The notes below the pieces were generated by a model. That model did no database searches. It was not told the origin of the DNA and saw only the letters and a program-made list of their open reading frames with translations. A stretch of DNA of 64,000 nucleotides from Cervus elaphus (taxonomy: Eukaryota > Chordata > Mammalia > Artiodactyla > Cervidae). The position numbers and the translations under genes are program-made. Within the stretch, counting starts at the first letter, position 1; every line of letters begins with the position of its first letter. Location: contig NC_057818.1 of NCBI RefSeq assembly GCF_910594005.1, positions 53,518,001-53,582,000 on the forward strand, read 5' to 3'. Of the stretch, positions 22,732 to 33,859 are shown in pieces.

Positions 22732-22745
22732 CCACCAGGGGGCGC
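22732..22745 (+). promoter_or_regulatory. CTCF core motif
   Basis: CCACCAGGGGGCGC is a perfect CTCF core, at the edge of the GC-rich island at 22.7-23.2 kb. Binding is inferred. Confidence 0.6.
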
Positions 22746-22839
22746 GGCGCCTCTGCCCAAAAGTCGGCCCTCACCGCTCGAGCCCGGGTGGATGCTTCCC
22801 GACGGTCCTGGAATATTCTGAGCCGCGCTGGCTTCCAAG

Positions 22840-23200
22840 CACTCAGGAATCCAAGAGTTTGTGCGGATGGGCGGGTGTCCGCGCTCCTCGCAGGGGGGCG
22901 GGCGGTGACTCAGGCGCGCGGCCCCCAGTTCTCGCGAGGGAGCGTGCGCGGCCTCGGGAACTCGCGCGGCGCCGCGTCCATTTTTACCCGAGCGCCGCTA
23001 AAAATAGTCCCCGCGCTCGGAGCGGAGCCCGAAATAGCGGCCCCCAGATAAGGCAGGACAACTCAGCGCTTCCGGGGAGCGGAAGGGGGAGGCAGCGGGG
23101 GGGCGAGGGGAGTGGGGCCGGGCTCAGCTGGGCCTCTCCGCGTAGCTGCGGCCGGACGACCGGCCCCCGCCGGCCCCGCGCTGCCCCCAACTGCGACCCC
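22840..23200. promoter_or_regulatory. Candidate activity-responsive enhancer B (AP-1, MEF2)
   Basis: CpG-rich unique island with AP-1 TGACTCA (22906-22912), a perfect MEF2 site CTAAAAATAG (22998-23007) and CCCGAAATAGCGG (from about 23029). The MEF2 then CCCGAAATAGC order repeats that of the island at 12.5 kb. No gene is visible. Function is inference. Confidence 0.5.
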
Positions 23201-24060
23201 AACCCGCATCTCCCGAGCTGTCACCAGCCTCGAATCAGCGCCCCTAGCCCCTCCATCCCCCGCAGTGCCCTGTCTCCTGGTCCCCCACGCCTCAGTTTCC
23301 CCTCTGTTCTTCACCCCTGACCGTTATCCAGCTTCCCCTTCCGTATCCTAGCCTTTATTCTTAACCTTGCCGCCCCTTCCCCAAGTGCCCCGCTGACATT
23401 CGTCTCCATCCCTCAGACCACCCTTCCCGAAGCCCTGTCCCTATTCTGTCTCGCCTTTCTGAATCCCACCCCCAGCCCTCAGCTCCAGTTCTATGGGGGT
23501 ACGATGCAGAGGTCACAGGAAGTCATGCGGGACCAGCCAGGCAGAGGGCTGGGAGTGAGGCTCTTGACTTTTTGGCTAGTTTCTGTAGTGGATCGGATGG
23601 GCTTAGTTCTGGGTCTTAGCCAGTTTCAGGGCTCAAACTTGCCAAGGGTCAGGGATTCAAGCCTGGGCCAGGGTTGGGGCTCAGACTGGGGACAGAGGCA
23701 GGCCTGCTGTCACCAAAGTTGGGCTCTCTGTGTCACCAGTCAGGGCTCAGCCCAGCGCCCCACTGTTGGGCTCACCAAACCCAATTCAACTATGCCCTTC
23801 CTTGCAAGTCAGGGACACGATAGCCCCAGGCAGGGGGAAAAGCCGAGAATCCTGCTCGCTCTGGGCCTGGGTCTCCCCTTTGCACTTGGATCCTTTGGGG
23901 GCACCTTCCTATTCTGATATCCTGCGACTCTTTCAATGCCTACTCTCAGAATCAGCCTCAAAGATTTTATACCACGCTCACCTGAGGTTCAATGTCTGCA
24001 TCTTTCTCGTCTTTGAAATGCCACAGAACAGAAACTGCCCTGTAGAATGATGTCTCGATG
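23200..24060. other. C-rich then unique intergenic DNA, no gene seen
   Basis: Pyrimidine-rich strand to about 23480. Open frames here lack any domain or start context. Confidence 0.5.
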
Positions 24061-24680
24061 AAAATTCAGGCAGAACCCTTCAGCTGTGGATGGAAGGCAC
24101 GCTCAAGTGCTGTCCCTGACCGTAGTGGACACAGATAGGTAGTGGACACCTTTAGGCAGGTGTCTTGATGATTATGTTGTCTGGATGGGACGTCAACCAG
24201 CAGGCAAAGGGACTGGGCTGGAGGATCCTTTAAGGCAGGAAGAATTGTGCAGCTGGACCGAAGAATTAGGCTAGAAAAGTGAGCAAGGACTAGGCAACCC
24301 TGGGCCCCTTGGACCATGGTGAGGAGCCTGGACTATTTCCCCCAGGGGCACTGGGAAAGCCATGGCAGGTTCTGAGGAGAGGAAGGACACAGGCAGGTTT
24401 GAAGACCTTTCTGACTGCTTCCTGGAGGTAGACTGAGGAGGAGGAGAGGAGGGGCCTGGACCTAGGGAGGAGTGAGAGGAGAGGAAAGAGCAGATTTGAA
24501 AGACAGTCAGAAGGCAAGAAGGGCCAGACTTGGTGGCTGAGAGGCTGGGAGGGGAAAGAGGCAGCCAAGATCCAGCCGGCGTCTCTGCTCAGGTGAGAGT
24601 GGGATGGTGGGGTCATCCCTGACATGAGGCCCAAGAGGAGGAAGAGCAGGTGTGGGTAGGGGAGGCCCAGGTAAGTTTCA
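24060..24680 (-). repeat. L2 fragment
   Basis: CCATGGTGAGGAGCCTGGAC, ACACAGGCAGGTTTGAAGAC and CTTTCTGACTGCTTCCTGGA follow reverse L2 order. Confidence 0.6.
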
Positions 24681-24756
24681 AAGTTAGTCCAAAGCGGGTC
24701 ATTTTTAAACTTTAAAAAGGGGGATTTAAAAACGTTGAGGGAACATATATTGGCAA

Positions 24757-24985
24757 ATGGGCTTCCCAGGTGGCGCTAGTAGTCAAGAACCCACCTGCCA
24801 ATGCAGGAGACATAAAGAAGGTGGGTTCCATCCCTGGTTTGGGAAGATCCCCCAGAGGAGGGAATGGCAACCCACCACCGTATTCTTGCCTGGAGAATCC
24901 CATGGGCAGAGGAGCTTAGTAGGCCACAGTCCAGTGGGTCACAGAGTCAGACACAACTGAAGTGAAGTAACCTGGCACACACACA
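24757..24985 (+). mobile_element. Bov-tA SINE
   Basis: GGGCTTCCCAGGTGGCGCTA head, GAGTCAGACACAACTGAAGT end. Confidence 0.87.
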
Positions 24986-25084
24986 TATTGGCAAATACAA
25001 GAGAGTATACTTTGAAAAAGTAAATTTCTCTCCTCCCTCTGATCCCCACTTTTCACTACTACCTACATCCTCTGTGCCTTGGCC

Positions 25085-25230
25085 AACAGAGTTCATTGAG
25101 CTCTCACAATGTCCCAGCCTGTGCTAAGCCCATCATAGAAGTGACCTTGTCCAAATCACTCATCACCCAGTGTGTAAGCCAGGCACCACTGCTATACCCA
25201 TTTAAGAGAAGTAAAAACTGAGGCTTTGGA
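25085..25230 (-). repeat. MIR fragment
   Basis: TGAGCTCTCACAATGTCCCA and GAGAAGTAAAAACTGAGGCT. Confidence 0.45.
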
Positions 25231-25904
25231 GAAATACAGGAATGTGTCCTTTCAGGGGTCTGGCTGCGAAGGCTCCTCAAACTTGAAGGTATGGGAGCAG
25301 ATGAGATCAGAGGAACAGGTCCAAAGGGTCAGGGTCCAGAGCCCAAGGACCTGGAGGGGAGTGACAGGGAGTTCAAGGAGGCTGCCTGGAGGAGGAGTGA
25401 GGAAAGCTAGGAAGGTGTCTTCCAGAACCTTCTGATGAAGGGTTTGGATGGAAGCAAGTCACTGCCTTTGCGGGGGCTGAGGCGTCCCTGGCAGCAGGGC
25501 AGTGCCCCCTCCTCACACCCCAGAGGTGTTCACAGGGACAGACTGAGGCTTCTTGATGACAACTCAGGGACATGGTGATAGCACTGCCGGCTGTAATGAC
25601 GTTGGAGTGATTTGCCAACGACCAGCATCTCTAGTCATGCCCTGTGGGGGGCATGAGGATGGGAGGAAGTGACAGGCCACGGGGGTGGGGGCAACGGGGA
25701 TGCAGTCATTCAGAGACCAGGGGACTCAGGCGCTGAGCCAGTGTGTTCTGCCCCCTACACCAGGGAAGTTTGGGTGGGAGGATCCGTGATTTGAGGCTCT
25801 GTTGAGTGAAGAAGGTCTAGTTTCAACCACCTTTGACTGGGATGGAGTAGGTCTGGGCACAGAATCAGGGGCTGCTGGGATCAGGGACTTCTGTTTTGTT
25901 TGCG

Positions 25905-25985
25905 GCTGGGTCCCCATCACCCAGGACGTGACTGGCACAACAGTAGGCGCTCAGTACATATTTGTTGAATGAATGGAATGAAAGG
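25905..25985 (+). repeat. L2 3' end
   Basis: GGCGCTCAGTACATATTTGT followed by TGAATGAATG is the L2 terminus. Confidence 0.65.
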
Positions 25986-26119
25986 GATCAGCACTCCTTG
26001 GATCTCTTGCCTCACAGCCCTGGCCATCAGGCCGCCTCAGCTAGAGGCATTGCTAAGAATACCCTTCCCCACCCAAGGTCTCATCTCAGTCCCCGCTTCC
26101 CGAGTCGGGGTGAGCAAGA

Positions 26120-27330
26120 AAACGAGTTCTTGCCTGTGGTGGACTCCGCCCACATGTGATGTCACAAGCCGCTTGGGGATCCCGATCCCTGTCCCTCCCT
26201 TGGGATGGGGCGTGAAAGGAACCCGGGAGTCCTAACTTCCGCCCCTCCCCGGGGCCTGGCGGTATTACATAACCCCGACGTCGCGTCCCCTGAGATGTCT
26301 CCGGACGTCCTGGCCAGGCCGGGGACAATGGGCGGGGAGAAGTCCTCCCGCCAGGAACCTGGAAGTGGCAAGGGCACCTTCTCCTCTGATTCACCCTTGT
26401 TTCCGTCCCGTTTAAGCCTCCTCCTTCTCCTCAGGGATCCGTATCTCCCCCAAGCTCTCTACCCTCATTTCTTGGTCCCCCCTAAATTTCAGCTCTGCCC
26501 CGGCCTGCAAATTTGTCTCGGCCTGCAAATATCAGCCCTCTACCCAAACTCCCTGCCCTCACACCAGTCCTTTGTCATTTCTGAATCCCCTAAACGTCTA
26601 GTTTCCCACGCCCTCCTTCACTCACCCATGTCGAGGGTGGGGGGTGGGGGGAGCCTGTCCAGGGTCCCTCAAACTATCCCCAACTTTCTACCCGCCCCCC
26701 CCCCTCGCCCTCCCAATCTCCTCCCGTGGCTTCTCCAAGCTTCCTCCATCACCTGTCTTCCCCAAACCCCTCCCCACCTCCCTCAAACTGACCCCTAATA
26801 CTTTCTCGTCCCTAATCCCAGCCTCCTTGTCTCCCGAAACTGCCCTAATATCCCTACTTCATTCCCCTCAAATCGGGTCTCCGATTCCCTCCAGACTTCA
26901 GACATATGCCGGGCTCTCTCGGCCCCAGACCCCCGGCCACCGGCGCCCCTCCCCAGCCCGCTCCCACGCCCGGCTCGGGTTCCCAGGCTGCCCCCCCGCG
27001 GTGGCCCAGAGACCCAGTTTGCCGCGGCAAAACATTGGTCTCCGGGCAACAGGCTCCGCCCGCCCCAGGGCTGCCCGCTGCGAGCCCGGCCGCGCCGGGG
27101 CCGAGACTGGGCGCGGAGGCGGGGTGGGCGCACCCGGCTGGGGCCTTCGCCTCCGGAGGTCCACCGGGCGCAGGGACCCGGGGAGACCGCCACGCGGAAG
27201 TAGAGATTCTGGGCTCCGGAGTCAGAAACCCCGGGAAATTCGTAGAGTCTGAAGGGAGCTGTCTGGGACTCAGTAATAGAGGCCGCGCAACCAAGTAAAG
27301 AAGGAATGAGCCCTGAAATAAACATGGGGA
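26120..27330. promoter_or_regulatory. GC-rich regulatory-type island
   Basis: Motifs: CRE variant TGATGTCA (26157-26164), PAR-bZIP/C/EBP site TTACATAA (26265-26272), GACGTC (26277-26282), GGACGTCC (26303-26310) and an RFX-like GTCTCCGGGCAAC near 27037. The 26380-26880 stretch is strongly pyrimidine-rich. Several long frames exist on both strands but none resembles a protein family. It could be an unannotated non-coding promoter or an enhancer. Confidence 0.4.
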
Positions 27331-27559
27331 TGATGAGGATAAACACAGACAATGCACCGGTCCGCAAGGACGCCCCTGAAGGCAGGATAATCTACCTCGG
27401 ATCGTCCGGGCCTTTGAGCTTCTGTTTTAGGGACTTCCCTCTCTGACTCTTAGTTTCCGTGTTTGTAAAACGGGTAGCGCTTAGCATAGAGGACTGCTGT
27501 GACAATAGGGATTCAACGTAAGGATTCAGTGCATTCACCGGCCTAGAACTCGTGGCACA

Positions 27560-28300
27560 CTCCTGGCACGTCATTCATTCGTTCAGCATATTTGTTCCAG
27601 GTACTGTGGTAAGTGCTGGCAATTCAACAGTGAACAAGATGAAGGTCCCTGTCCTCCCAGAAGCTCCCACTTTGGGAATGGGGAAGGAGATGATGGGCCT
27701 TACATAGCACGTTGGAAGGTAGCAGTGCTGGGGAGGTAGAGAGGAAGGGAGGGTTGAGGCTGCCATTTCAAATAGGGTGGTCAGAGAAGGTCGACATGAG
27801 ATGGTGATTCTTTGAGCAAAGACTGGAAGTTGGGGAGAAAGGAGCCGTGGAGATATCTGGGTCAAGAGCATCCAGGTCAGAGAGAGCAGCAGATGCAAAG
27901 GCCTTAAGGTGGGAACATGCCTGGTGTGTTGGAGGAACAAGAGGAGGCTGGTGTGACTGGAGCAGAGAGAGGGAGGGGAGGGAGAGTGGCCCAAGGAGCC
28001 TATGGGCCATGGTGAGGGCCTTGACTTTTACTCTGGGTGAGTTAGATGCCAGGGGAGGGTTTTGAACAAAAGAGGGACATGAACTGACTTTGATTTAAAC
28101 AGCATCCCTCCAGCTGTATGTGGGGAATGGTCTTTGGGAGGCCAGAGTGCAGGCAGGCAGACCAGAGAGGCAACCCAGGCAATAGTCCAGGCAAGAGGGG
28201 ATGGCGACTTGGACAAGGGGCAACAGGAATCAGATTCTGGAGATGTTTGAAGGCAGAGCTGCAGAATTTGCTGACAGGCACATTCATGGCAAGCCCTCAA
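27560..28300 (-). repeat. L2 fragment, long
   Basis: GGCAATTCAACAGTGAACAA, ATAGGGTGGTCAGAGAAGGT, GCAGATGCAAAGGCCTTAAG and GGGCCATGGTGAGGGCCTTG in order; one of the longest L2 copies here. Confidence 0.7.
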
Positions 28301-28329
28301 TAGATGGCAGCAGTTACCATTTTGTGAAA

Positions 28330-28425
28330 GAGAACTCACAAAATCCTCACACAAGTCCTTATCCTCCCCATTTTACAGATGCAGAAATTGAGGCTCCCAG
28401 GGGTCACTCAGCTTGCCTAAGGAGT
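28330..28425 (-). repeat. MIR fragment
   Basis: CCCCATTTTACAGATGCAGA with GTCACTCAGC downstream. Confidence 0.5.
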
Positions 28426-28869
28426 CAGCTCAGTCTGGCTCCAAAATGGTACCCCTCTATTAGGTTGGCTCTTCCCAAGTCCACAACACCCTCGAAGTCT
28501 GGAGCTATACCCAAACTTATCCACGTGGGCCCCAGGACCCCTGGAGCTATATCCTTATTAGCCGCACCCAGTGGGCGTAGACAGTGGTGGCCTGACAGAG
28601 AAAGCTGTCTGACTGGGTTCCAGTTGTCAGGTAGTCACCCATGCTGGCCCGGGACACTGGCTTAAAGGCAGGCAGGTACATGTAGAGAGGGTCCACCCAG
28701 AACCTCCCAGCCCATCCATCTGCTTCCCACACTCAGCCCCAGCACTGGACCCGGCACACCCCAGTGCTGCCTGCAGCGACCTGTTGAATACAGTCACACA
28801 CTTGCACGCAGGTAGGTACGTGGCCCTCCACCATGAAGGTGCATTTCCAGGCAGTGTGCAGAAAATGCA

Positions 28870-28975
28870 ATTTCTGACTTTCTCTCTGTGTTTCCATATC
28901 TCTCTGCCTCTATCTTTTTGTCTCTGTCTGTCTGTGTCTTGCTATCTGTCTCTCTCCGCACCCTGACCCCCTGCT
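28870..28975 (+). repeat. Degenerate (TCTCTG)n pyrimidine tract
   Basis: TCTCTCTGTGTTTCC, TGTCTCTGTCTGTCTGTGTC and similar units. Confidence 0.7.
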
Positions 28976-29084
28976 CTGTCCACACTCAAGACCTTCTCCC
29001 TGCAGGGGAAATCACTCTTGTCCCTGGCCATGTCTCCACGGAACCTCACCTATTATGTGGCATCAGAACTTTGCATCAGCCAAC

Positions 29085-29310
29085 AGGGACCTATGTACAG
29101 CACCGAGAACTATACCCAATATTTTGTAATAATCTATAAGGGAAAAGAATGTGAAAAAAAGTATATAAATGTGTATATATATATGTGTGTGTGTATGTAA
29201 ACATGTATATACACACACACACATATAATTGAATCAGTTTACTGTTCACCAGAAACTAACACGACATTGTAAATTAACTATACTTCAATTTTAAAAACCA
29301 TTAAAAAAAA
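29085..29310 (+). mobile_element. L1 3' end (cetartiodactyl type)
   Basis: CTATACCCAATATTTTGTAA, an (AT/GT)n stretch near 29170-29225, then GAAACTAACACGACATTGTA and a poly-A-like end. Confidence 0.75.
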
Positions 29311-29504
29311 CAACAGCTGGCATCAGGACACGTGTGGAGGCCTCAGATTAGTTGTTCAGAATCTCTCAGGCAGACTCTCACATGTCATAATCTCTGCCAC
29401 CTCCTTCTCTGAGATTCTGACCCACAGCTTTTGGGTGTGGGATTGAGGCAATCCACCTTTATCAGGTTGCCCAGGAGATGAGGCTCCCTGTCAATCTGCA
29501 CTGC

Positions 29505-29733
29505 CGGTCGTGCATGCTAAGTCGCTTCAGTTGTGTCTGACTCTTTGCGACCCAGTGGACTGTAGCCCGCCAGGCTCCTCTGTCCATGGGATTCTCCAGG
29601 CAAGAATACTGGAGTGGGTTGCCAATGTGCTCCTCCAGGGGATCTTCCCGACCCAGTGATGGAACCACATTGTTTATGTCTCCTGCATTGGCAGGCAGGT
29701 TCTTTACCTTTAGTGCCACTTGGTACTCCATCT
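29505..29733 (-). mobile_element. Bov-tA SINE
   Basis: GTCGCTTCAGTTGTGTCTGA to TTTAGTGCCACTTGGTACTC. Confidence 0.85.
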
Positions 29734-29879
29734 GATTTTGCACAAAGGGAAGAGCAGAGGCCCAAGGAGCAGAGGAACCATCCTGACACCCACAGCACTG
29801 TTGTGAGGGGATTGGGATTGGTGCTGTTCAGAATCAGTGGACTCTGGGAACAAATTTGGGAGTTAAATGAAGAATTAAA

Positions 29880-30090
29880 GAGAATCACAAAGACACAGAG
29901 GGAGACCCAGAAATGGATAAAAACCCAGAGAAAGGGGAGTGGGTGGGAGGCAGAAACCCAGAAAAGGACTCAGGGGAACAGAGATAGTGACAGAAAAGCA
30001 CAGAGATGGCATAACAGAGACAGAGAGACAGCAGAAAGATGCAGAGGGAATGAAGACATATTAAGAGACAGAGACTGAGACACATCATTT
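29880..30090 (+). repeat. Degenerate purine-rich (GAGACAGA)n tract
   Basis: Repeated GAGACCCAGAAA-, GACAGAGAGACAGCAG- and AGAGACAGAGACTGAGAC-type units. Confidence 0.6.
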
Positions 30091-30639
30091 AGGGGGATAG
30101 AGAGACCCCAATAGAGTCATATTTTGAATGAGGCAATATACATGATAGGCTTGACTTCCTAGAAGCAGCCAGTGCCAGTTTGGCAATTGCAGGCTTAGCA
30201 AGCCAGGTCCCCTCCCTAGACTCGACATGTAGGATGCACATTAAACACGTTTATATAACCTGCCCTCTGTGCAGAATCTAAGAGCTTTACATAATGTAGC
30301 CCCATGAGTCATGCTGCAGACATGGGGCAGTGACCTGACACACCCGATGAGAGCGGACCCCTCACCCAGGACCGTTACCTGGAAGTGACTATGTGAGAGG
30401 TGAGAGATCACAGGTTTCACCTAGGAGAAAGCAGAGGGTCAGAGAAGGCAAGGCATTTGTCTGAGGTCACACACCCAGGGCCAGCAGAACAAAACTTCCA
30501 ATCACATCTGCCTGATTTCCTTGCCTTTGCACCCTAAGACACAAAGAAAGGCAATAACTGACAATGCCCTGTGATGTGTTATTTTACAGAGTAGAGGAAA
30601 TAATAGTTAAAACATCAGCAATAATATGACAGCCCCTGT

Positions 30640-30915
30640 GTATTTAGCACTCTGTCCTGCAGTAAGTACTTTACAAATACCATCTCATTCCAAATCCCAG
30701 TGAGGTAGAGAAAGAACTCAGTTATTAAAGAATATAATTTTACCTGTTATGTACAGAGCACTTACTATGTACTAAGTACTTAACAGGATTTCATACAGTT
30801 AGAGTTCTGGAGGCGGGTGATGCTATCACTCCCATTTCAGGAAGCAAAGATGCTCAGAAAAAAGAAGTTACAGGTCAAGGTCACAGAGTGGGTATTTGAA
30901 CCCGGGTCTCTCTAT
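30640..30915 (-). repeat. MIR fragments (two)
   Basis: AGTAAGTACTTTACAAATAC and ACTTACTATGTACTAAGTAC, then GTATTTGAACCCGGGTCTC. Confidence 0.55.
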
Positions 30916-31129
30916 CGGTTTATCTTTGCCACCCACTCTCCTGTGGAAGTGCGTGCCTACAAGTGCGCCTATGCACGTGTGCAATCGATCTAACATCTTG
31001 CACTAACATCTTAAAAACTTTAGTTCAACTATCAACAGTCCCCAGCTTATATCCTTTTCTCTACTCCAGGAGGGTGTAAGCCAGCCTCCGATTCCCTAAA
31101 TCTCCCCAACGCCTGGGCAGCGACCCTCC

Positions 31130-31640
31130 CCTCTCCCTGCAGAGCCTCAGTCCCCGCCGCGCGGTCCAGCCGGATCCGGTAAAATGTTCCTGCCTCTTTA
31201 AGAGAATGAACAGTCGGCCGGCGTTGCCTGGCAGCGCCTCGGCGGTCGCCAGGCAACGTCAACAAACGACTCAGCCGCCGTCTCCGCGCTCACCGCCCCC
31301 CCGCCCGCGCAGACGCGGTGACGCGACGGGCTGTGGAACGCCGTCGCTTAGCAACGTGAAGGCTGTTTGTCCCGGGCCTGGCCGCGCGGCCGCACAGGGT
31401 GCAACCAGGACCGGCCCGGGCGGACAGACGAGCCGTCCGGGAGCCTGGTGTGGGGGGGGTGGTGGTGGGGCGCTGCGGTGATGGAGCGGGGGAGAACCAG
31501 ACCCCCAAATTGCCGGTTTCCCTTTAGACAGCCGCCGTCTGCTTGTCACCCGCTCCTCCTGTCTGACCCAGGACCGCCTCCGCTGGGTATCTGTCCGTCT
31601 GCGCCCCCTCCTCCCCGGCATGTCTGTCTGTCCAGCATCT
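31130..31640. promoter_or_regulatory. CpG island with three RFX X-box motifs
   Basis: X-box-like sites: GTTGCCTGGCAGC (31223-31235), GTCGCCAGGCAAC (31245-31257) and GTCGCTTAGCAAC (31343-31355), plus TGACGCG half-sites near 31319. The first two form an inverted pair. GC-rich unique DNA with no gene I can name. A promoter or enhancer bound by RFX factors is inferred. Confidence 0.55.
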
Positions 31641-32059
31641 CCCGCGCGGTGGCTGTCTCACATTCCTCCAAATAATAACAACTAAAATAGATCCAAGCAC
31701 ACTTCTCTGGCCTTCTGCTTTTGCCTCAGACTCCCAGCTTCCTGTGTGGGCTGTTGAGTTTGGGGTCCCAACCAGTGGAGACAGGCAGGGGCCACACACA
31801 CACACACCCGGAGCCACAGCGCGAGAGCTCCCTCCCGCTCCTTTCCCTGCTCCCCTCGGGGTTGCTTGCCTGTCTTCCTCGAAGATCTTTCATCAGACAG
31901 GCAGCCCAAAGTCCTTCCATTCTGTGTCTGGGAAGCTGTCCACAGCTGGGAGGTTTTATAACTCATCCCCAACACACACCCCCGACACCCCCCAACTAGT
32001 AGCTTCATGTGACCAGGGCTGGGGCGAATCTCCAAGCAGAGAGAAAAAACTGGGTGTTT

Positions 32060-32870
32060 GACGGTGAATGGTTGTGACTGTAGATGAGTTATTCTGTCTG
32101 TGACAGTGTCTATCTGGGGTTTCCCGTGTGAGAGCGTGCTTATGAGGGCTTCCTTCATGTGTGTGAGAGCAACTGACGGACTCAGAGAGTGGTTTCCCCA
32201 GTTTGCACTTGTGTACTGGATGTATTGGAGAAGGAAATGGCAACCCACTTCAGTATTCTTGCCTGGGAAATCCCATAGACAGAGGAGCTTTGTGGGCTAT
32301 AGTTCATGGGGTTGCAAGAGTTGGACATGACTTAGCGACTACACCACCAACAAATGGATGTCTGGGTATCTGAACCCTGCTGACGATGTGTTTGGGTGTG
32401 TGTACTTGAGTCTTTTTGTGTGATTGTATGTGAAATATGACTATGTGAGTACCTATATATACAGTACTTACAGATACATACATATGGACGTGTACAGTTT
32501 TGCTTCTAGCTTGCATTTCTGTCTCTGTGTGTGTATATGTATAGTTCTGGATCCCTGTGTAGGGTCATCTGTGTGCAGCTGTGCCGGTGGTTGTGTTTGT
32601 CAGTCAGTTATCTCTCAGTTCTTTCCACAGAATTTATCACAGTCTTTAGTTATATATTTCTTTGTTTACTGTCCCCCCCATGGGGCTGTGTGCTCCATGA
32701 GGACAGGGCCTAAGGCTGTTGTGGTTACCGCTGGATCCTCAGCACTTCTCTGCACACAGTAGGTACTCAGTAATTACTGTTGAGTAAATGAATCTGTGAC
32801 TCATGTGTCCACGTTGAGTGCACATGTCTGTGTAACTGTGTGAATGGTTCTGTGTCTCCTATGTGTGCCT
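32060..32870 (+). repeat. Degenerate TG-rich tract with partial Bov-tA and L2
   Basis: TGTGTGAGAGC-, GTGTGTGTATATGT- and similar phrases. A partial Bov-tA lies at 32226-32352 (GAGAAGGAAATGGCAACCCA) and an L2 end at about 32670-32800 (GCTCCATGAGGACAGGGCCT). Confidence 0.6.
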
Positions 32871-32999
32871 TCCAGCTTTGCGGCTTTTGGTAAGCCGTGT
32901 CCAGTTGTATAGCTCTAATTTTCAGCACCACCACACTGGGAAACATAGCTGGATTTCAGTATTTGTGGACTTGAATCGTATTAGCATTAAGACCTCTAT

Positions 33000-33118
33000 G
33001 GACCTCATCTGTAAAATGGGAATAATAATTGCCCGCACTCATAGGACTGTTGTGGGGAGTAAATGAGTTCCTACAGAGAACATTTAGAAAGTGCTCAGCA
33101 CAGAATAAACTTTTACGA
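33000..33118 (+). repeat. MIR 3' part
   Basis: CCTCATCTGTAAAATGGGAA then AGTGCTCAGCACAGAATAAA. Confidence 0.65.
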
Positions 33119-33119
33119 A

Positions 33120-33840
33120 ATACCACACTTGACTGTCAACAGTATTGTTACTTCCTCTCTGTGTGTGCCCTGTAGGCATGTGTCCAGAACAGGAGTTACA
33201 GGCTCAGGCGTTAGCTGTGTGGTTTAGCGTCAGTTCCCTTCCTATAACATGGGCATGACAACAGGCCTCCTCCGCGGGTGGTTGTGACCAGATGAAGGTG
33301 TGTCTCTAAGTCTTGACCTTGGTGTAAGGACCTAGGGAGCCCTCGGTGTCTGCAAGGCCAGTTGTGATCATCACTGTGAAGCTCAGGTTTTGGGGAAGGC
33401 AGTGAAGGGGTAAGAGTTTGGGGGTGGGGAGAACAGAGGCTTAAATCATTCATTGGGACAGGGAATGAGGAAAGCCCAAGAGGGAAGGAAAGGCACCTGC
33501 TGCAGTAGGCTGGCTGAAGGTCAGAGTCCTGAAAGGAATTCCTCCCAGGGACTGTTTGGGAGCCAAGGATTAAAAGTAACTGGAACTGTTTGGACAGCTG
33601 CCTGGAGGAACAGAAACGAACCAGAGTCTTGCAGCCTGGTGGAATCTGGGGAGGGGGGATAACAATAGCAATAACAATATTATACAACTTGCAGGCTCTG
33701 ATGGGGCACTGTGAGGAATTTCTGTCTTATTCTCAGCTCTGTTCCCGGTGTCTGGAGAGCCTGACACAGGAGAGGTGCTGAGAACCTGTGTTTGAATGGC
33801 TGGTTGAATGAATAAATTAATGAATGAATTCCATCCCATA
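33120..33840. other. Intergenic DNA, no gene seen
   Basis: An L2-like end (GGTTGAATGAATAAATTAAT) near 33800; nothing else supportable. Confidence 0.5.
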
Positions 33841-33859
33841 ACAATCTGTGAGTCCTGGT

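Noticed and set aside
26644..27252. Overlapping 130-202-codon frames on both strands at 26.6-27.4 kb
   Set aside because: GC- and C-rich low-complexity sequence. Translations are Pro/Arg/Gly-rich in every frame, and no splice-consistent gene or family match appears.
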